Part shown: piece by piece, positions 1-12,234 of the stretch
How positions within the stretch are numbered: position 1 is the first letter of the stretch
Layout of the letters: the number at the start of each line of letters is the position of its first letter
From: Mermis nigrescens
Lineage: Eukaryota; Nematoda; Enoplea; Mermithida; Mermithidae
Assembly: GCA_036768485.1 (NCBI GenBank)
Contig: JAVLUZ010000143.1
Coordinates: 5,446,346 to 5,510,345, forward strand
DNA length: 64,000 nucleotides
Direction of reading: 5' to 3'
Notes under the pieces: model-generated
What the model was told of the DNA's origin: nothing
The model's input: the letters and a program-made list of their open reading frames with translations, nothing else
The model's database searches: none
Position numbers and translations under genes: made by a program

Positions 1-251
1 AAAGGTGTATAATTCCCAATAATTTTCGGCGCTTCGCGCCGTTTTGACACAATTTTTAGTAATTTTTGGCGTCAAAAACCCAGAAATTAAATAAAATACA
101 CTACCAAAGATCAAAAACCCTGTTTTACCACACTGAAATCGCTACTGTACTATATTATAGTACACAAAAATTTGCATGTACAAAATGTACAAAGACTTTT
201 GGGAACCATCTTTGTACATGTACAAAGGGAACTTGTACAAAAAAAACACTG
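1..251 (+). mobile_element. Family B element, right part (cut by window start)
   Basis: Matches the right half of the complete B copy at 12235-12995, including a GGCGCTTCGCGCC hairpin at 34, the palindrome CTTTGTACATGTACAAAG near the end, and the terminus ACAAAAAAAACACTG. The left end lies outside the window. Confidence 0.8.
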
Positions 252-259
252 GTACCCAC

Positions 260-484
260 CATAGGTGGGCAGCACCGAAATTCTGGATGGGTGCAAGATT
301 TTTCAAAGGTCAAAAAATAGTCTTAAAAATGGTGTTATGGCGAAAAACACCATTTGTCAACGTTTCTCATCGAGCAATATCCATTGGCATCTAAAAGCTG
401 CAAAAAGAACAAACAAATTCAAGGGTGGATATTCGGCCTTCTGGGGGTGCACCCCCAAACCCCCCTCCCTCTCGCCCACGTAAG
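260..484 (+). mobile_element. Family A element (hAT-like MITE), TSD gtacccac
   Basis: The consensus of this family is about 230-260 bp, beginning CATACGTGGGCAGC and ending GCCCAGGTGTG (imperfect inverted ends), with a central stretch TCATCRAGCACTATCCATTGGCATC and G/C runs toward the right end. This copy is flanked by gtacccac at 252-259 and 485-492. It landed exactly at the outer edge of the B copy ending at 251. Confidence 0.85.
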
Positions 485-492
485 GTACCCAC

Positions 493-706
493 CATTTCAG
501 GCCGAAGAAGCACTTTGAAATTGTATCCCTTACCCCAGAATTCCCATGTTGTGCATGTCTGATAATTACTCATTTCGGTACGAAGCGCTGAAAATTTTTG
601 GAGATTCGAGACCTTTTTACAGTTTGTCTTCTAAAAATCCTTGTACATGTAAAAAGACGGTTCCGAAAAATACCTAAAAAATCTTCCCGATTACAAAAAA
701 ACCGTG
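493..706 (-). mobile_element. Family B fragment
   Basis: Read on the minus strand this begins CACGGTTTTTTTGTAATCGGG, as B elements do. It includes a decayed TTTGTACATGTA palindrome and a decayed hairpin motif (gtacgaagcgctg). Confidence 0.6.
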
Positions 707-2164
707 TTTCATTGTAAACATCTAGGTGATAAAGATTGGCAAGGTATAGTCTAATGATTTTCCCGGCATTCGCCTCTCAGTCTGCTAAAAGTTGTGCAAA
801 TCAAAACGATCTTAAAAGCTTGATATTGGTAATTTGTACGACCGAACGGCCATTGCGTAAAGAACAATTAAAAAACCTTCACGATTACCAAGTAACAATA
901 AAAAAAGCTCTTACGATTATTTGGCGAACAAAATATTTAATGAACTAGCATTTCAAGTTTTGAATTTAAAAAAATACGGAACATTAGAGTGTAAGAAATT
1001 AACACTTGCACGAGATGGTTTTGATAATACTAACGCAAGGTATATGATTTCCATGCAAGATGATAATATTTGACTAAGGGCCATAAAAATCAAAATATTT
1101 AATATTGAGATTGTCCGATGATATATTGCGAATCAGATCCGAACTGTACTACAGGACATAGCGTTCGGATTATTCAGAAAGATGAAATAGCCATTAGCCT
1201 ATTAGATTTTGATAAATAACACCTATGTTTGGCATTTATCCGGCGCCTATACCCAACAAAAATCACAAAATTGCTGATGTTTGTATCCGGAAAATTCTAT
1301 TTCTGCACACTTAGACGTTGCGAATGCAAACATTCAAAAACATCGAATTTCGAAAGCGCACAATTACACTTTAAAGTCTAATTTTTAGCGTTCAGCTTTT
1401 TAAGTCGCACAACGAAAGTAAACAGGGGAGTAGCTGGCCTTCTGAATTTAAGGGGACTAAAATTTCGAAATCGAATATCTCAACAACTACTTGTAAATAG
1501 GCAAAAATAATGATGTTTTTGAACTTTTCACAGCGAGATCTACGCCCTTACGCATTGAAAAATTTTAACAATTCTAATTTTATTCGAATTATTTCAAAAA
1601 GTAAGTTGTATGCAAATTAATTGGCGCGAAGCGCCATAAAATAATAGGGCTTATTAGTTCAAAAGTGTATTAAATCTAATCAGACGACCTTTCAGATGCG
1701 CATTAGAATTTTCCATTTTTTCCATTCGGGACCCTCGTAAAAGTAATCGTATTTCGACGATTTTTGGGAGACTATACCCCCAATCCCCGGCAACTATGCT
1801 ACCGAAAGTATAACTCAATAAACGATTTAAGTATAGATATGAGTAATGATCTATTATTTTAGAGTCAAGAACAAGGAAAACAGTTTATAAGCGCATTTCG
1901 TCTACCGATATAGGTTAAAAATACTTAAATATTAATCTTTTTGTGTTTTCCAAAAATTTTCTTGCTTCTACCGTTGTAACCTATAAAATTTCAGCATAGC
2001 GCATCATACATGTTATGCACTAAATTTCTGAACTCTAGATATCGACATCAGAATCTAAAACATCGGATTTAAAGCAAACAGTTCCAAGTTTCCCAGTTAC
2101 GAAGTAGGTATCGTCTAATTATGTTTTAATTTCAGTTACGAAGTAGGTATCGTCAATGAACAAC
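707..2164. other. Unassigned AT-rich interval
   Basis: No coding sequence, RNA gene or clear repeat boundary is seen. One exact GGCGCGAAGCGCC hairpin lies at 1623. Confidence 0.5.
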
Positions 2165-2172
2165 TTTACCAC

Positions 2173-2405
2173 CATACGTGGGCAGCAAGAAAATTCTAGG
2201 GGGTCCAAGATTTTTGAAGGTCAAAAAATGGCCTTAAAAATGGTGGTATGGCGATAAAAACACCATTTTTCGACGTTTCTCATCAAGCACTATCCATTGG
2301 CATCAAAAAATTGCGAAAAAAACGGAAAAATTTTCAAAAATTGAATTCTGGGGGTATTTTGATTTCTGGTCCAGACCCCCCCAGACCCCCCCACGCCCAT
2401 GTGTG
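2173..2405 (+). mobile_element. Family A element, TSD tttaccac
   Basis: Complete copy from CATACGTGGGC to GCCCATGTGTG, flanked on both sides by tttaccac (2165-2172 and 2406-2413). Confidence 0.9.
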
Positions 2406-3117
2406 TTTACCACTCGGTCATTTTAAAATTGGCATGTTATTTTACTTCATAATGGCGTCTATAAATTTTACTCAATACGAGATAAAACTTAACGAGTTGC
2501 AAATTTAGCCTAATCGTAACGTTCTTTTTCTCAACATAAATCAGTTTTTTAATGCACGATTCCGCAGAATAAAGTAAGAATCGGAATATTATCAAAAATG
2601 AAGACACAATATCCAAAAAATTTATTCCATGTATGGGATAATTTTCTGATTTCAACAATAAATAACACATGCATAAATAAACGAATAGGTAATGAAAATA
2701 CCGATGAAAAGGTAACGAAAGTATGAGAATGTCGTTTAAACCGCAAGAATCAAACTTAGAAAACGCCAACAGCTCATACCTGAAATTGTATGTACCGATG
2801 CATTTCGTTTTGCAGGAAACAGATATAAACAAAGCAACTTTCACTTTTACGACATATCTCAATTATGAATATGAATCTAATGAGACGAAGTGCATAATTT
2901 GAAATTAATTACTAAGTTGAAAATGTGAGCAATGCCGCATAAATGGTCACAATACGTTTATTTTCTTCCCTGCTAATCTTTCAATAATTTATCGTGTTAC
3001 CAGATCGAAAGCAATTAAAAGTAAAAATGGTAGAAAAAAGGTAGACCGTGTATCCAGTATAAACATTTAAGGTGCGCGAGAGTAGATCTGAAAAGACCAC
3101 CGGTCATCTCCAAATGG

Positions 3118-3300
3118 GATGAGACCATGCATCGGCAGACAGCGACTAAATTCTGGGGGTCGGGTGGTCAAAAAAGTACCGAAAAATTTCTGTTAAAGGC
3201 AAAAATGCCCATTTTTCGACATCTCTCATCGAACCCTATCCATTGGGTATCAAAAAAATAGCGGAAATTTTATTCTGACGGGTTCGTCGAGTTCTGTGCA
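3118..3300 (+). mobile_element. Highly diverged family A copy
   Basis: Keeps the order of family A landmarks (ATTCTGGGGG, CATTTTTCGACAT, CTATCCATTGGG) but with many changes. No ends or target duplication were recognised. Confidence 0.5.
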
Positions 3301-3810
3301 TTTTGCACATAGAAAGGGGTGAGAGCAGGTAATAACACTCGCTGAAGGGGCTAAACTTTAGGTACTATCGAGTGATTTCAGCCCAAAAAAATTGATTTTC
3401 AAGCAATTCTGAGCGAATTTACTGAGTAAATATATTTTACTGTCGTATGAATCTTGGATTCTGCCCCCTCTTAAGCCCCATACTCTCGATTTAACCCTTC
3501 CCTAGCCACTCCAACCTTGTGCATCTGCGGTTCTATAGACTTTAGAATTCTGGAGGGGTCTAGCCAGACCCCCCTCGCTCGTGTGTAGATGAAACCTCAC
3601 GCTCAATTGAAAGCTTTTAGTGAAGCCCGATTTAATGAGCTGCTGGAAAAAATCCTGGCATAAAAGTTGAAAAATTGGAGAATTCTGAATTCGATTACAT
3701 TATTTCATGCATGTTTCAAGTATAATTTTTTGGCAGTAAAGATTATGTCCTCGCCGGCACGTGAACTTCATTCTCAACGCGCATAACATAAAATTTCTTC
3801 ATACAATCGA

Positions 3811-3855
3811 TTAACCCAGTCCATGGTCTTCGAAGAAACCTTGCGGCGTTTCTTC
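3811..3855 (-). CDS. AP-1sigma: AP-1 sigma terminal coding exon and stop
   Basis: After acceptor ATTATTTCAG the exon reads [14 protein letters not shown] and stops at TAA (3813-3811). Orthologues have a similar acidic tail (E-x-x-P-x-x-x-L-x-x-x-G-L) of the same length. The intervening 63-nt intron (3918-3856) has no stop and a length divisible by three, so it could be read through with 21 extra residues. No clear AATAAA is seen in the following 130 nt of the minus strand. Confidence 0.85.
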   Translation of the reverse strand, partial: EETPQGFFEDHGLG

Positions 3856-5619
3856 CTGAAATAATGCAGAGCGAATAAATAAATTATTATCGATGCAAGA
3901 GAATGAAAGCATTTGTACTTCCTGTAGCAAGTCCTGCGCAGCTATGGCCTTAAGAACTTGCTTTTTGCTCGTTTCTTGAACTTCTCCGGATAACAAAAAT
4001 TCATCCAATATAAAATACGCCTTTTCAAAGTTGAAAATAATATCTAACTCGCATACCTGAAAGAAAACAAAAATATATCGCTTAAGTGGAAAATATACGT
4101 GAACAAAAGATAAGCAATCTATGCAATATTTGTTCGTGCACTTATATGTAATTTGCAAAATACTAGCTTATTACATTGAGTATGGCATAAGTATTATAAT
4201 GATTTGACTATTTAAGGGGATCCCCCCAGTGAAAAGATATTTTTATCCCAAGAGTCGCCCAGAAAAAAAATTAAAAATTATTGAAGTCTAGCAAAAGGAC
4301 AGCCAAAATACGTTCTTAGCACACTTTTAAGATATTAGACTCAGAATTTTCCGTCGCCTCGCGCCAGATTTCTTATTTTAGAGTATATTTCTTGCCTAAG
4401 AAGTCCAGACTTCACTTTTAAATAGTAAATATGACATAAAATTTCGGCGCTTCGCGCTGATTTATTTCCTGCATTAGTTTTTTATATTTTTTTAAATATT
4501 TTTTATATTTTTTTATATTTCTCGATATAATATAGAACTTGAAAAATTTTGCCCCCCCCCAAAATGAAATCCTGGATACGACCCAGGTAAAGATTTATGA
4601 AGGCAGTAAGCAATAATCATGATGCGACGAATATAATATTTCTAATTTAGGTACTGATTTTTTCTATCTTGTAATTCAAAATACGAATTTCTCATTTTCA
4701 AAAAGTTTCGTGGGATAAAATATATGTAGTGGGCTCGTTTCTGAACATCACTTTTTCTTAATGGGTTATCCCTGATGAGTATCTGCTGATTGTAAAAAAT
4801 TCTTCTATCCCCTACATAGGTGGGCTGCACCAAAATTCTGAGGGTGCAATATTTTCCAAAGGTCAAAAAATTGCCTTGAAAATGGTGGCATGCTATGGCG
4901 AAAAACGCCATTTTTCAACGTTTCTCATCGAGCACTATCCATTGGCATCAAAAAATTGCGACAAAAACAAAAAAAATTTCGAGAATTGAATTCGGGGGGG
5001 GGGTTATTTTGGTTTGTGGGGGGTATTTCACTTTCTGAAGGGTGCATACCCCAAACCCCCACGCCCAGGTATGATCCCCTATAAGACAACCGGCAAAAAT
5101 GAACCAATGTGGGGAAATTTATTTTTTACAACAGTATAGATCTAATGCGTCTTAATATAAAAATATTGAAAAAGAATGCAATAAACGAACTGAACTGAAA
5201 TAATTTATTGCTGAAAACGCGACCATTACTGAGGATGCAAGAGAGTAATAAAACGTACGGTCAATAAAGTAAGAACGTACAGCAAAAGGCGACGAGCGAG
5301 TCATAAAAATGACGATTCAAACTCGCCCTCTAATAAATTTGGGACGAGGGTAATCAAGTGGCATTGATGCTTGAGGTCAGAGTCCACAAGGGGTGAAATT
5401 CAAGGATTGAAGACCAGTACAAATAGCGTTCTTGCGTTTTACAAGTTAAAATACGAAACCTTCGAAATCACACAGGCACACTGGGAGGGATGGATATTAA
5501 GGGAGGGTATCTCCCTACCAGGATTTTGAAAAGCATACAACCTTCAGGCCATTTAGGACCAAAACCTATTGCTCAAGCCATGAAAAAGCGTCAAACAACG
5601 TCTAAAAGTATAATTTAGA

Positions 5620-5680
<61 letters not shown>

Positions 5681-8318
5681 GTAATAATAATAATAATCCG
5701 AGCAGTATTTGATGTAACAGATCATTTCTTCGACCTTATTGTCATTTATTTTCATGCAAATTTAACCACAGATATTCATGATGAACAAAATACAACGACC
5801 AAGTATCAATATTTGACATTAAATAGCAAAATAATTACTCAATAACTCCCCCAGAAAAAACTCGGTTTACCCCTCCCAGAACTTTTCACTTTTGACATTG
5901 TGCATGAATGTTCATGTACAACTACGTAAGTACCAATTTGAAATTAAATAACAAAATTACGTATTAACTCACCAAGAAACCTCGGTTAGCCCCTTCCATA
6001 ACTTTTGACCAAGTGAACGTATTCAATATAAATTATTCAAAATGCGTTTTATTTATTACCGCGTTTTTTAGCATTTCTAGCCAGTGATCGTACGGGACCC
6101 CGACCCCGACCCCGACCCCGAAAAACCCCGGCCTAAACCCCGACCCCGACCCCCGATTGGGGGCATGATTTTTCGAGTCGGGGTTGAACCTTTTTTCGGG
6201 GGTGAAATATAGCATTTTATTTGTTGGTACATAGAAGAATTGTATAAATAGCAAATAAATTCGGAACAAGGACGATTCATTCAACAGCAAAATTAATATG
6301 TTAAACTCGACACTCGCGATATTTCATAAAAAGTACGCCTGGTCGCCATGTTGTTAAGACGTACATACATGTTCGCATATTTTCCATTATGAAGTGTGCC
6401 GAAATTACTGCGGAATCACAGGCGTAGCCGGGGGGAATGGAGGCACATGCCCCCCGGAATTTTTCAGAAATTATGTTGATTTTTCTGGCGCAATGTGTCC
6501 AGAACATTGAGTTTAAAAAGGCACAAACGTCAAACTTTTCCGGCGCTTCGCACCGAGTCATTATTATTTATTGTTATAAAGATCTAATGAATTTAAAAGT
6601 TTGAATCTGTTAAAATAATCCAGCACTTCGCAGCACTTTAGTGATTTAATGCACTATTAGTTCATTGAATGAAATTGCACTGCACGTGCTTGTTGTTTTT
6701 GCGCATTTTCTCTTTCTGAACTAGTTAATAAGAAGGCCATAAATGGGCCTGAAAATGGTAAGAACAAAATTCTCATTGATACATCTTTCAATGACTTATT
6801 GGTTGCGACCCGTTGCTGCGCTACATACTAAGCAGAGGTCGAAAAACGCATTTCAGCTCAGAAGTTTTGTGCAGTGTAGGTGTTCATCAATTTTAAGTTT
6901 TTTTGGACTTAATTCAGAACCGAGAGTTTGCCAATTTGCGAAAATTTTAACTTTACTAATTAAAAATTAGAGTGCTTTTTAACAAAATTTTCGGGGGTTC
7001 TGCTCTGGACCTCGCTGGTGGCGCTTGAGCGCGCCACCCCAGACCCCCAGCCGTTCAATCTCGTTCTACATGTTGAAAGAGATTTTTAGGAGGACAGAAA
7101 AGGTAAAAGGATTAGGAATTTTAAAAATTTTCGGCGCTTCGCGCCGCAATTAGTTTATCTGTTCTGTATGATTTAAGCGGTATAAATTGAGTTTAAAGAG
7201 TAAAAACGTCAAAATTTTCCTGCGCTTAGTACCGCCGATTATTGTCTTAGGGCGGTAAAATATGACTGAATTTCTTGATGCTTTGCGCTACTTATGATTT
7301 TCGGACTGTTTGTCAATAAAAAGGCGTAAATTCTGCATGAAAACGGTGAAAATTTCGAAATTTTTGGCGCTTTCGCGCCATTGGCTCCTCTACAATCAGT
7401 GCGCCATAGAAAACCGTTATGAAAAAACTGTGGAAGAATACGAAAAAGCGAGAGCGATTAGTGATTAAAATTGAAAGTAATGCTAAATTGCTAAAACCAT
7501 GCTTGAACTTGGAATGAAAATAAAATGTTGAACATAACCAGCTTTATTAGTATGCTCTACAAACAAGTGAAGGTATCGTTTTTATCCTTTTCAAATTGGT
7601 ATGTAATCATGCAATGTTAATTGTTAATCTTCAACACCTCGACCCCGACCCCGAAAACTGAGGTTTTTCATTCCTGACCCCGACCCCGATCGGGGGGGGG
7701 TGAAAATCTGACCCCGTACGATCACTGTTTCTAGCCCATTTTGACTACATTATGTCGCTTATAACAAGGCATTCAAGATTCAGTAAAACCTGTAAATTAG
7801 GACAAAAACTTACCGAGTCATTAAAAATTCTAACTAGTCAGATTATAGTTGTTATATTAGAAAATCAGCTACAATAAAGCAAAAGAAAAAGCAAAAAAGA
7901 TAAAAACTTGTCGGATTACACTCACAGTATACTGAATTTGAGTCAGAGTTGAGAATAAAGAGAAACACAAAAAAATTTGAAAAATTAAGTAGACAATGTA
8001 GAGAGGTAAAGGAACGCTAAGTATAATTACGCTGCCAAAGTATTTATCCAGTAGCTCCACATAACGGTGGATGGTTTCCAAGCACAACAACTCGTTATCT
8101 TTTTGTTCGATGGCGCAGCAGAAATACAAACTGGCATATCTTTTGTACACGATTTTCAAATCCTTGTATTCGAGAAAAGCGCACATTTTAGGTTTGCGGG
8201 CAAGAATGACGGCAACTAAATCTCGAAGTATTTTCTTCTTAGCCCTATCTTGAAAAGCCACAAACCACTTCTGCAGTCTAAGCTTTCCTTGTCGGGAAAA
8301 CAGCAGCATAAACTGCAT
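3811..8318 (-). CDS. AP-1sigma: AP-1 clathrin adaptor complex subunit sigma, spliced gene (exon 2 onward)
   Basis: Small (sigma) chain of the AP-1 adaptor, which sorts cargo into clathrin vesicles at the trans-Golgi network and endosomes. Joining 8318-8031, 4056-3919 and 3855-3811 gives 471 nt, 156 residues plus stop, the usual family length. Family hallmarks include [16 protein letters not shown] at the N-terminus, [20 protein letters not shown], the near-invariant [12 protein letters not shown] block, [18 protein letters not shown] across the first junction, and [15 protein letters not shown] followed by QDLLQE. Together these make the longin-like fold. Splice sites are GT..AG and introns are phase 0. 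An AG stands directly before the first ATG, so a further 5' exon probably lies beyond 8318; many orthologues have an extra Met there. I could not locate that exon. The long intron is filled with transposons. Confidence in identity is very high; the last short intron is slightly less certain. Confidence 0.95.
3919..4056 (-). CDS. AP-1sigma: AP-1 sigma coding exon (residues 97-142)
   Basis: The acceptor TTTCTTTCAG precedes GTATGCGAG at 4056, restoring S-V-C-E-L-D across the junction with the upstream exon. The exon carries the conserved helix sequence [15 protein letters not shown] and ends at QDLLQE. It is 138 nt, phase 0 at both ends. The donor is GTACAA at 3918, somewhat weak at position +4 onward. 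Confidence 0.92.
4815..5073 (+). mobile_element. Family A element in AP-1 sigma intron, TSD atccccta
   Basis: Starts CATAGGTGGGC and ends GCCCAGGTATG, flanked by atccccta at 4807-4814 and 5074-5081. It lies antisense to the host gene. Confidence 0.9.
5621..5697. repeat. (AAT)n microsatellite
   Basis: About 25 AAT units, interrupted once by a G, inside the large AP-1 sigma intron. Confidence 0.97.
6082..7727. mobile_element. hAT-like element with (ACCCCG)n subterminal arrays, TSD tttctagc
   Basis: Inverted ends are CAGTGATCGTACGGG and its complement at 7713-7727, flanked by tttctagc at 6074-6081 and 7728-7735. Runs of ACCCCG lie just inside both ends, C-rich on the plus strand at both, so the arrays are direct rather than inverted. 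No transposase is recognised. Internal hairpin motifs occur at 6541 (variant), 7133 and 7368 (variant). Most of the left third recurs in reverse at 62860-63631 with very few differences. Confidence 0.9.
8031..8318 (-). CDS. AP-1sigma: AP-1 sigma coding exon (residues 1-96)
   Basis: This exon encodes the N-terminal 96 residues, from [10 protein letters not shown] to the Ser of KYFGS. The acceptor is a T-rich tract ending TTTAG directly before ATG at 8318. The donor is GTAATT beginning at 8030, after codon AGC. Reading past the donor gives hydrophobic non-family sequence, which supports the boundary. The first 30 nt and the acceptor are duplicated at 8452-8590. Confidence 0.95.
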
Positions 8319-8590
8319 CTAAACACAATTAAGATAAAAAGTACCTACACTAATGACAGCAAAACTTTTATTTATCCAACAGCATTGTCTTTTATTTATT
8401 ACCAAACCAATGCATGTTTTCTTAAATTTATTCACATTTTTGTACCTTCTGTTGTCGGGAAAACAGCAGCATAAACTGCATCTAAACACAATTAAGATAA
8501 AAAGTACCTACACTAATGACAGCAAAACTTTTATTTATCCAACAGCATTGTCTTTTATTTATTACCAAACCAATGCATGTTTTCTTAAAT
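8289..8590. repeat. Direct duplication covering the 5' edge of AP-1 sigma exon 2
   Basis: Two near-identical 139-bp copies (8289-8427 and 8452-8590) are separated by 24 bp. On the minus strand each contains the acceptor, the ATG and the first ten codons of AP-1 sigma. Only the 8289 copy continues into real exon sequence. The upstream copy reads ten family residues, then a few unrelated codons and a stop. Confidence 0.9.
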
Positions 8591-8591
8591 A

Positions 8592-8830
8592 ATGTCAAAA
8601 AGGTGTTTTATCCCCATACATGTGACATGGAGGTTTAGGGAATTCCCCAACCCTATATCGATCGTCCCCATGTTCCTCTCATCCCAGAGACTGAGATTTT
8701 TGACACCCGCCCATTTTTGGCAAAAAATGTCATGTTATAATACATTCTTAGGCGCTTTTTTTGCCATTTTGGCCAACAATTAAGGGCCATTTACCCATGC
8801 CCCTTCCCGAAATGGCCGGCTATCCTAACC
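8592..8830. repeat. Fragment of the relic repeat also seen at 17.4 kb and 18.5 kb
   Basis: Shares phrases such as CCCATTTTTGGCAAAAA and TTTTTGCCATTTTGGCC with 17352-17753 and 18506-18905. No ends were found. Confidence 0.5.
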
Positions 8831-8938
8831 CTAAATTATGAGCGCTTACTTGTCTGTTGTCCCTAAAATAAATATTATTATCCATTTCGACTTTAAAAAA
8901 TTGTCGGATTTTCGAACCACCTGAGGTGAGGACCACAA

Positions 8939-9188
8939 CTGGGCGTGGAAAAAGGGAATGGGGGGTTTGGGGGTATGCACCCCCCCGAAGGCCGAAAAGC
9001 CCCCAGAAACTAAAATACACCCCCTATTTAATTTTTGAGATTTTTCGTTTTTTTCGCAATTTTTTGATGCCAATGGATAGTTGTCAATGAGAAACGTTGA
9101 AAAATGGTGTTTTTTCGCCAAACCACCAGCCATTTTTTGACCTTTGAAAAATCTTGCAGCCCCCAGAATTTCGGTGCCGCCCACGTAT
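8939..9188 (-). mobile_element. Family A copy (minus), no clear TSD
   Basis: Recognisable in full on the minus strand, from CCCACGTATG at 9188 inward. Flanking 8-mers do not match, so the copy is old or was rearranged. Confidence 0.8.
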
Positions 9189-11128
9189 GATGATGAATCC
9201 TCAGAATTTAGGCTTCTACCCTTGTTTAGATCATAAAGCATAAATCTGGCAGGTAACTTATGTTTAGCTAAAATGGTCTAAACAGTAGATTAAACGTGAA
9301 AGCAAGCATAGCACTCGTGCCAATCAAATCTTGAAGGCGTTTATGGATGATTTCGAGTACTAGGACATTTATCCACCCTTAGCCCATAAATACGCACGGT
9401 CAGCAGCGTTTTTTAGCACGTTCCATTCCCGTCAGCACTGTCGCTGATGAAATTTTTACCATTATCACGGGTTGGCTTACATTGGCAAGCTGATTTTTTA
9501 CGTAAATTATACGTGTTTTGTGTAAAGAAGCTATTATTAATTAACACTTCTTTTAATTAATTTATAACTGAAACAGATTTCATATTTTATGTCACAGTGC
9601 GAAACTCAACCCATGATGTCATTCTTATGTTTCAACGCAGCATATTTTTTATCTCGGAATTTCCAAATTTCTGTTTCCCGGTATTGACGTATATAACGAT
9701 CGCCAAAGATCTTTATCGCGAACACAACCAGCGCAATTTCTCAATATTCACATGAAATGCAGTTATGTTTGCTAAACCCCAAATAAAAAATTTCATATAT
9801 AGCGAAATTCGCATTGACATTCCAACTTCTGCGAACCCACGCCTAGATTCCTTTTTATCGTCTATTGCGTTTAGTACGCTTGAAACCTTTGTCTTTTCTC
9901 GTATCGTGTCATACAAGTGTGCTCTCGCTCAGTTGCCCGCTTAGTTTTCTTTTTTTACACCATAAAATAAAGTAATATATCTTTAATGTTATAACCACAA
10001 CGCAACTTCACACTGTGTTAGTGATACAATGCCTTTTCCTGTTTCAATATAGCCGTTTTGGTAACGCCATATTATTCTACACACCAATATTTTGTTTGAG
10101 TTGACGGTCAATACAACTAGATATGAATGAATCAATAGATTCATGCTAAATCACGAATTTTGGCTTTATAATGCTCATTGGACTCAAAAAGCTGAAATTT
10201 GTACCTATTATTACAACGAAAGAAATGATAATGTGGATGCCATATAGTAATTTAATCTGACAACAGATGCCATTGTGCTTATGAATCGAATGATAAATGA
10301 ACGTAAAGAAGCTAAGTTTTGTTTTCAAACAACAGAAAACAGTGGGAGGGAAGTGTCATAAAATTATCATTTTGAGCTTGGAATCTTTAAACAAACACAC
10401 GAGATAAATGCATAATCTTTGTTGCACGAAGATTAATTGTTGAATGTTTCAAACTGCACATTAGTATTAAATAAATAGTAAAGACTAAAAATGATATTGG
10501 ACGCGAAGCGCCTAAGATTTTCAGGAATTTCGGCTGAAAGATAAACTACAAAGCATTAAAATTACTGTACTTTTGCCTAAAAAGTCATTGTACCCGTTAG
10601 CCCGTCGTGTTAGAGGCCAAAATTTTCGTTAACACGAGGCAACTTGCATTAGCATTAAGTCAAAAAACCGTGGTGACGGTCAGGAACCGCAGGAGATATA
10701 AAACCAGCACTCTGATACAATAAAGTTCAGATGTTTTTTTGTAAAGCAAATGATGGAAATGATAAAAAAATATAATTGAAGGTTTTGTGGGGCAAAATCA
10801 CCTTTTTTTGTATTTCCAGCTCACTTTGATTGTGTTATGTCGATTTCAAGAAAACTAGAGAAATTGATAAATCCTTGAAATTTTGACTTATTACAGCATT
10901 TCGGCTCAATTTTAGATATTTTATGGCAAATAGGAACAATAGTTAATTATGCGTATAATGTTGTACAAGCTCATTCAAAGACCAAAATATGCGAAAATCA
11001 GACGTTTTCTACATAAACCGCTTGAAATCGACTACAAACTGTTAATTTATTTAGTCAAGTTATTTTATCGTTAATACGTAATTAATTTTAGACCAAGTTA
11101 GACCGAACGATACAGAACGTATTAATCC
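9189..11128. other. Unassigned AT-rich interval
   Basis: No coding exon, structured RNA or repeat boundary was recognised. One variant hairpin motif (gacgcgaagcgcc) lies near 10500. Confidence 0.5.
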
Positions 11129-11159
11129 TCAATATCTATAAAACAAGTGCAAATGGTAG

Positions 11160-11320
11160 TAATACAGTTCTGCATCTCTTAGTAGAATGACAAAATTTCG
11201 AATAGGAACAGAGATTACTCGATTACAGGAGTCAAATTTTCTAAAATTTGCGTCTGCTCGATTAACAAAAAGTTTGCACGAATTTATTGCTCGATTTGAA
11301 TTAATATTCAATTTTAAAAA
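11160..11320 (-). pseudogene. LINE reverse transcriptase C-terminal fragment
   Basis: The minus-strand translation contains LNINSNRAINSCKLFVNRAD and NFRKFDSCNRVI, which closely match the C-terminus of the LINE relic at 40370-40500. It is a short 5'- and 3'-truncated piece without catalytic motifs. Confidence 0.75.
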
Positions 11321-12234
11321 AACCATCAATATATAGTGCTGGCCTCTAAAAAACCAGTCGATTTGTAACCTTGAAAAACCACCCCCTTTTTCCCAAAACC
11401 AAAAGGAGATGACTGATGATATTATACTGGCGAACAAGCTATGCCGTGAGGATTACAACTGACCCCTGGTCGCTTTACGGATCATTCAGAAACTTGAGAT
11501 ATAAATTTGTCGAAAAGTTCCTGAAAATTGCCATTTTTATGATTTTTTTAAAGCATTTTTGAGGGTCAGTATTTCTACCCGTATTCATATTTGCTGGAAT
11601 CTTTTATGTTTTCACATTAGGCTCGCTTGCAGACTAATGCTAGAAAAAAATTTAGTTGTCCCATGTCATCAAGATAGCTACAGCATACCTTCAAAGTCAA
11701 ACCTAAAAAAAACCAGTTGTACATAACCTGAAAAAAACCAGCGCCAATTTTTACAATACTTAGCAGGAATGTGCCTCATAGCACCTTACATGATGCCTGA
11801 TATTCATTTTTCACAAAAAATGGGAATAACCTCAAAAACTGCCAAAAAAATTTGATTGAAATCTAAAAAAACCACTGTAACCTAAAAAAAGACCAATGCT
11901 AAGTAAAAGTTGCCACGGCAACGAAATTACTTTTCATCAAGTTGCATAAATTTGCACTGATTTCTTGCAGAGGATGTAGAAGAGACCTAGAGTTGTTTTT
12001 TATCACTTGAAAATTTTATTTGTGAAATTTATATAACTTCTAATAAAATTCAGAAAAAATTATTGATTTTTATATAGATGTGATAAAATGAACGGAAATA
12101 TCGGAAAAAATGAATTTTTTTTAAAAATGATCATGTAAGGTCAACTAACTAATTTACACTGCAAACCACTCACTTCGCACAACATTTTGGGTGTGGTTTT
12201 TTTTTGATTCCCATGTTTTTTTTCACCCCCCAGA

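Larger units (their letters stand above)
4057..8030 (-). other. AP-1sigma: Large intron of AP-1 sigma, transposon-filled
   Basis: This 3974-nt intron, GTAATT...TTTCAG, holds a complete family A element (4815-5073), an AAT microsatellite (5621-5697) and a 1646-bp hAT-like element (6082-7727). The remainder is AT-rich with no recognised content. At least one GGCGC-stem hairpin motif (7133) lies inside. Confidence 0.85.

Noticed and set aside
2437..2862. 141-codon minus-strand open frame
   Set aside because: Biased, Leu/Phe/Tyr-rich composition from AT-rich DNA. No domain, no splice context and overlap with generic sequence.
3811..4158. A single 115-residue protein from the whole open frame
   Set aside because: The first 34 codons and a 21-codon middle part are intronic. 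The family alignment and GT/AG sites define the exons at 4056-3919 and 3855-3811.
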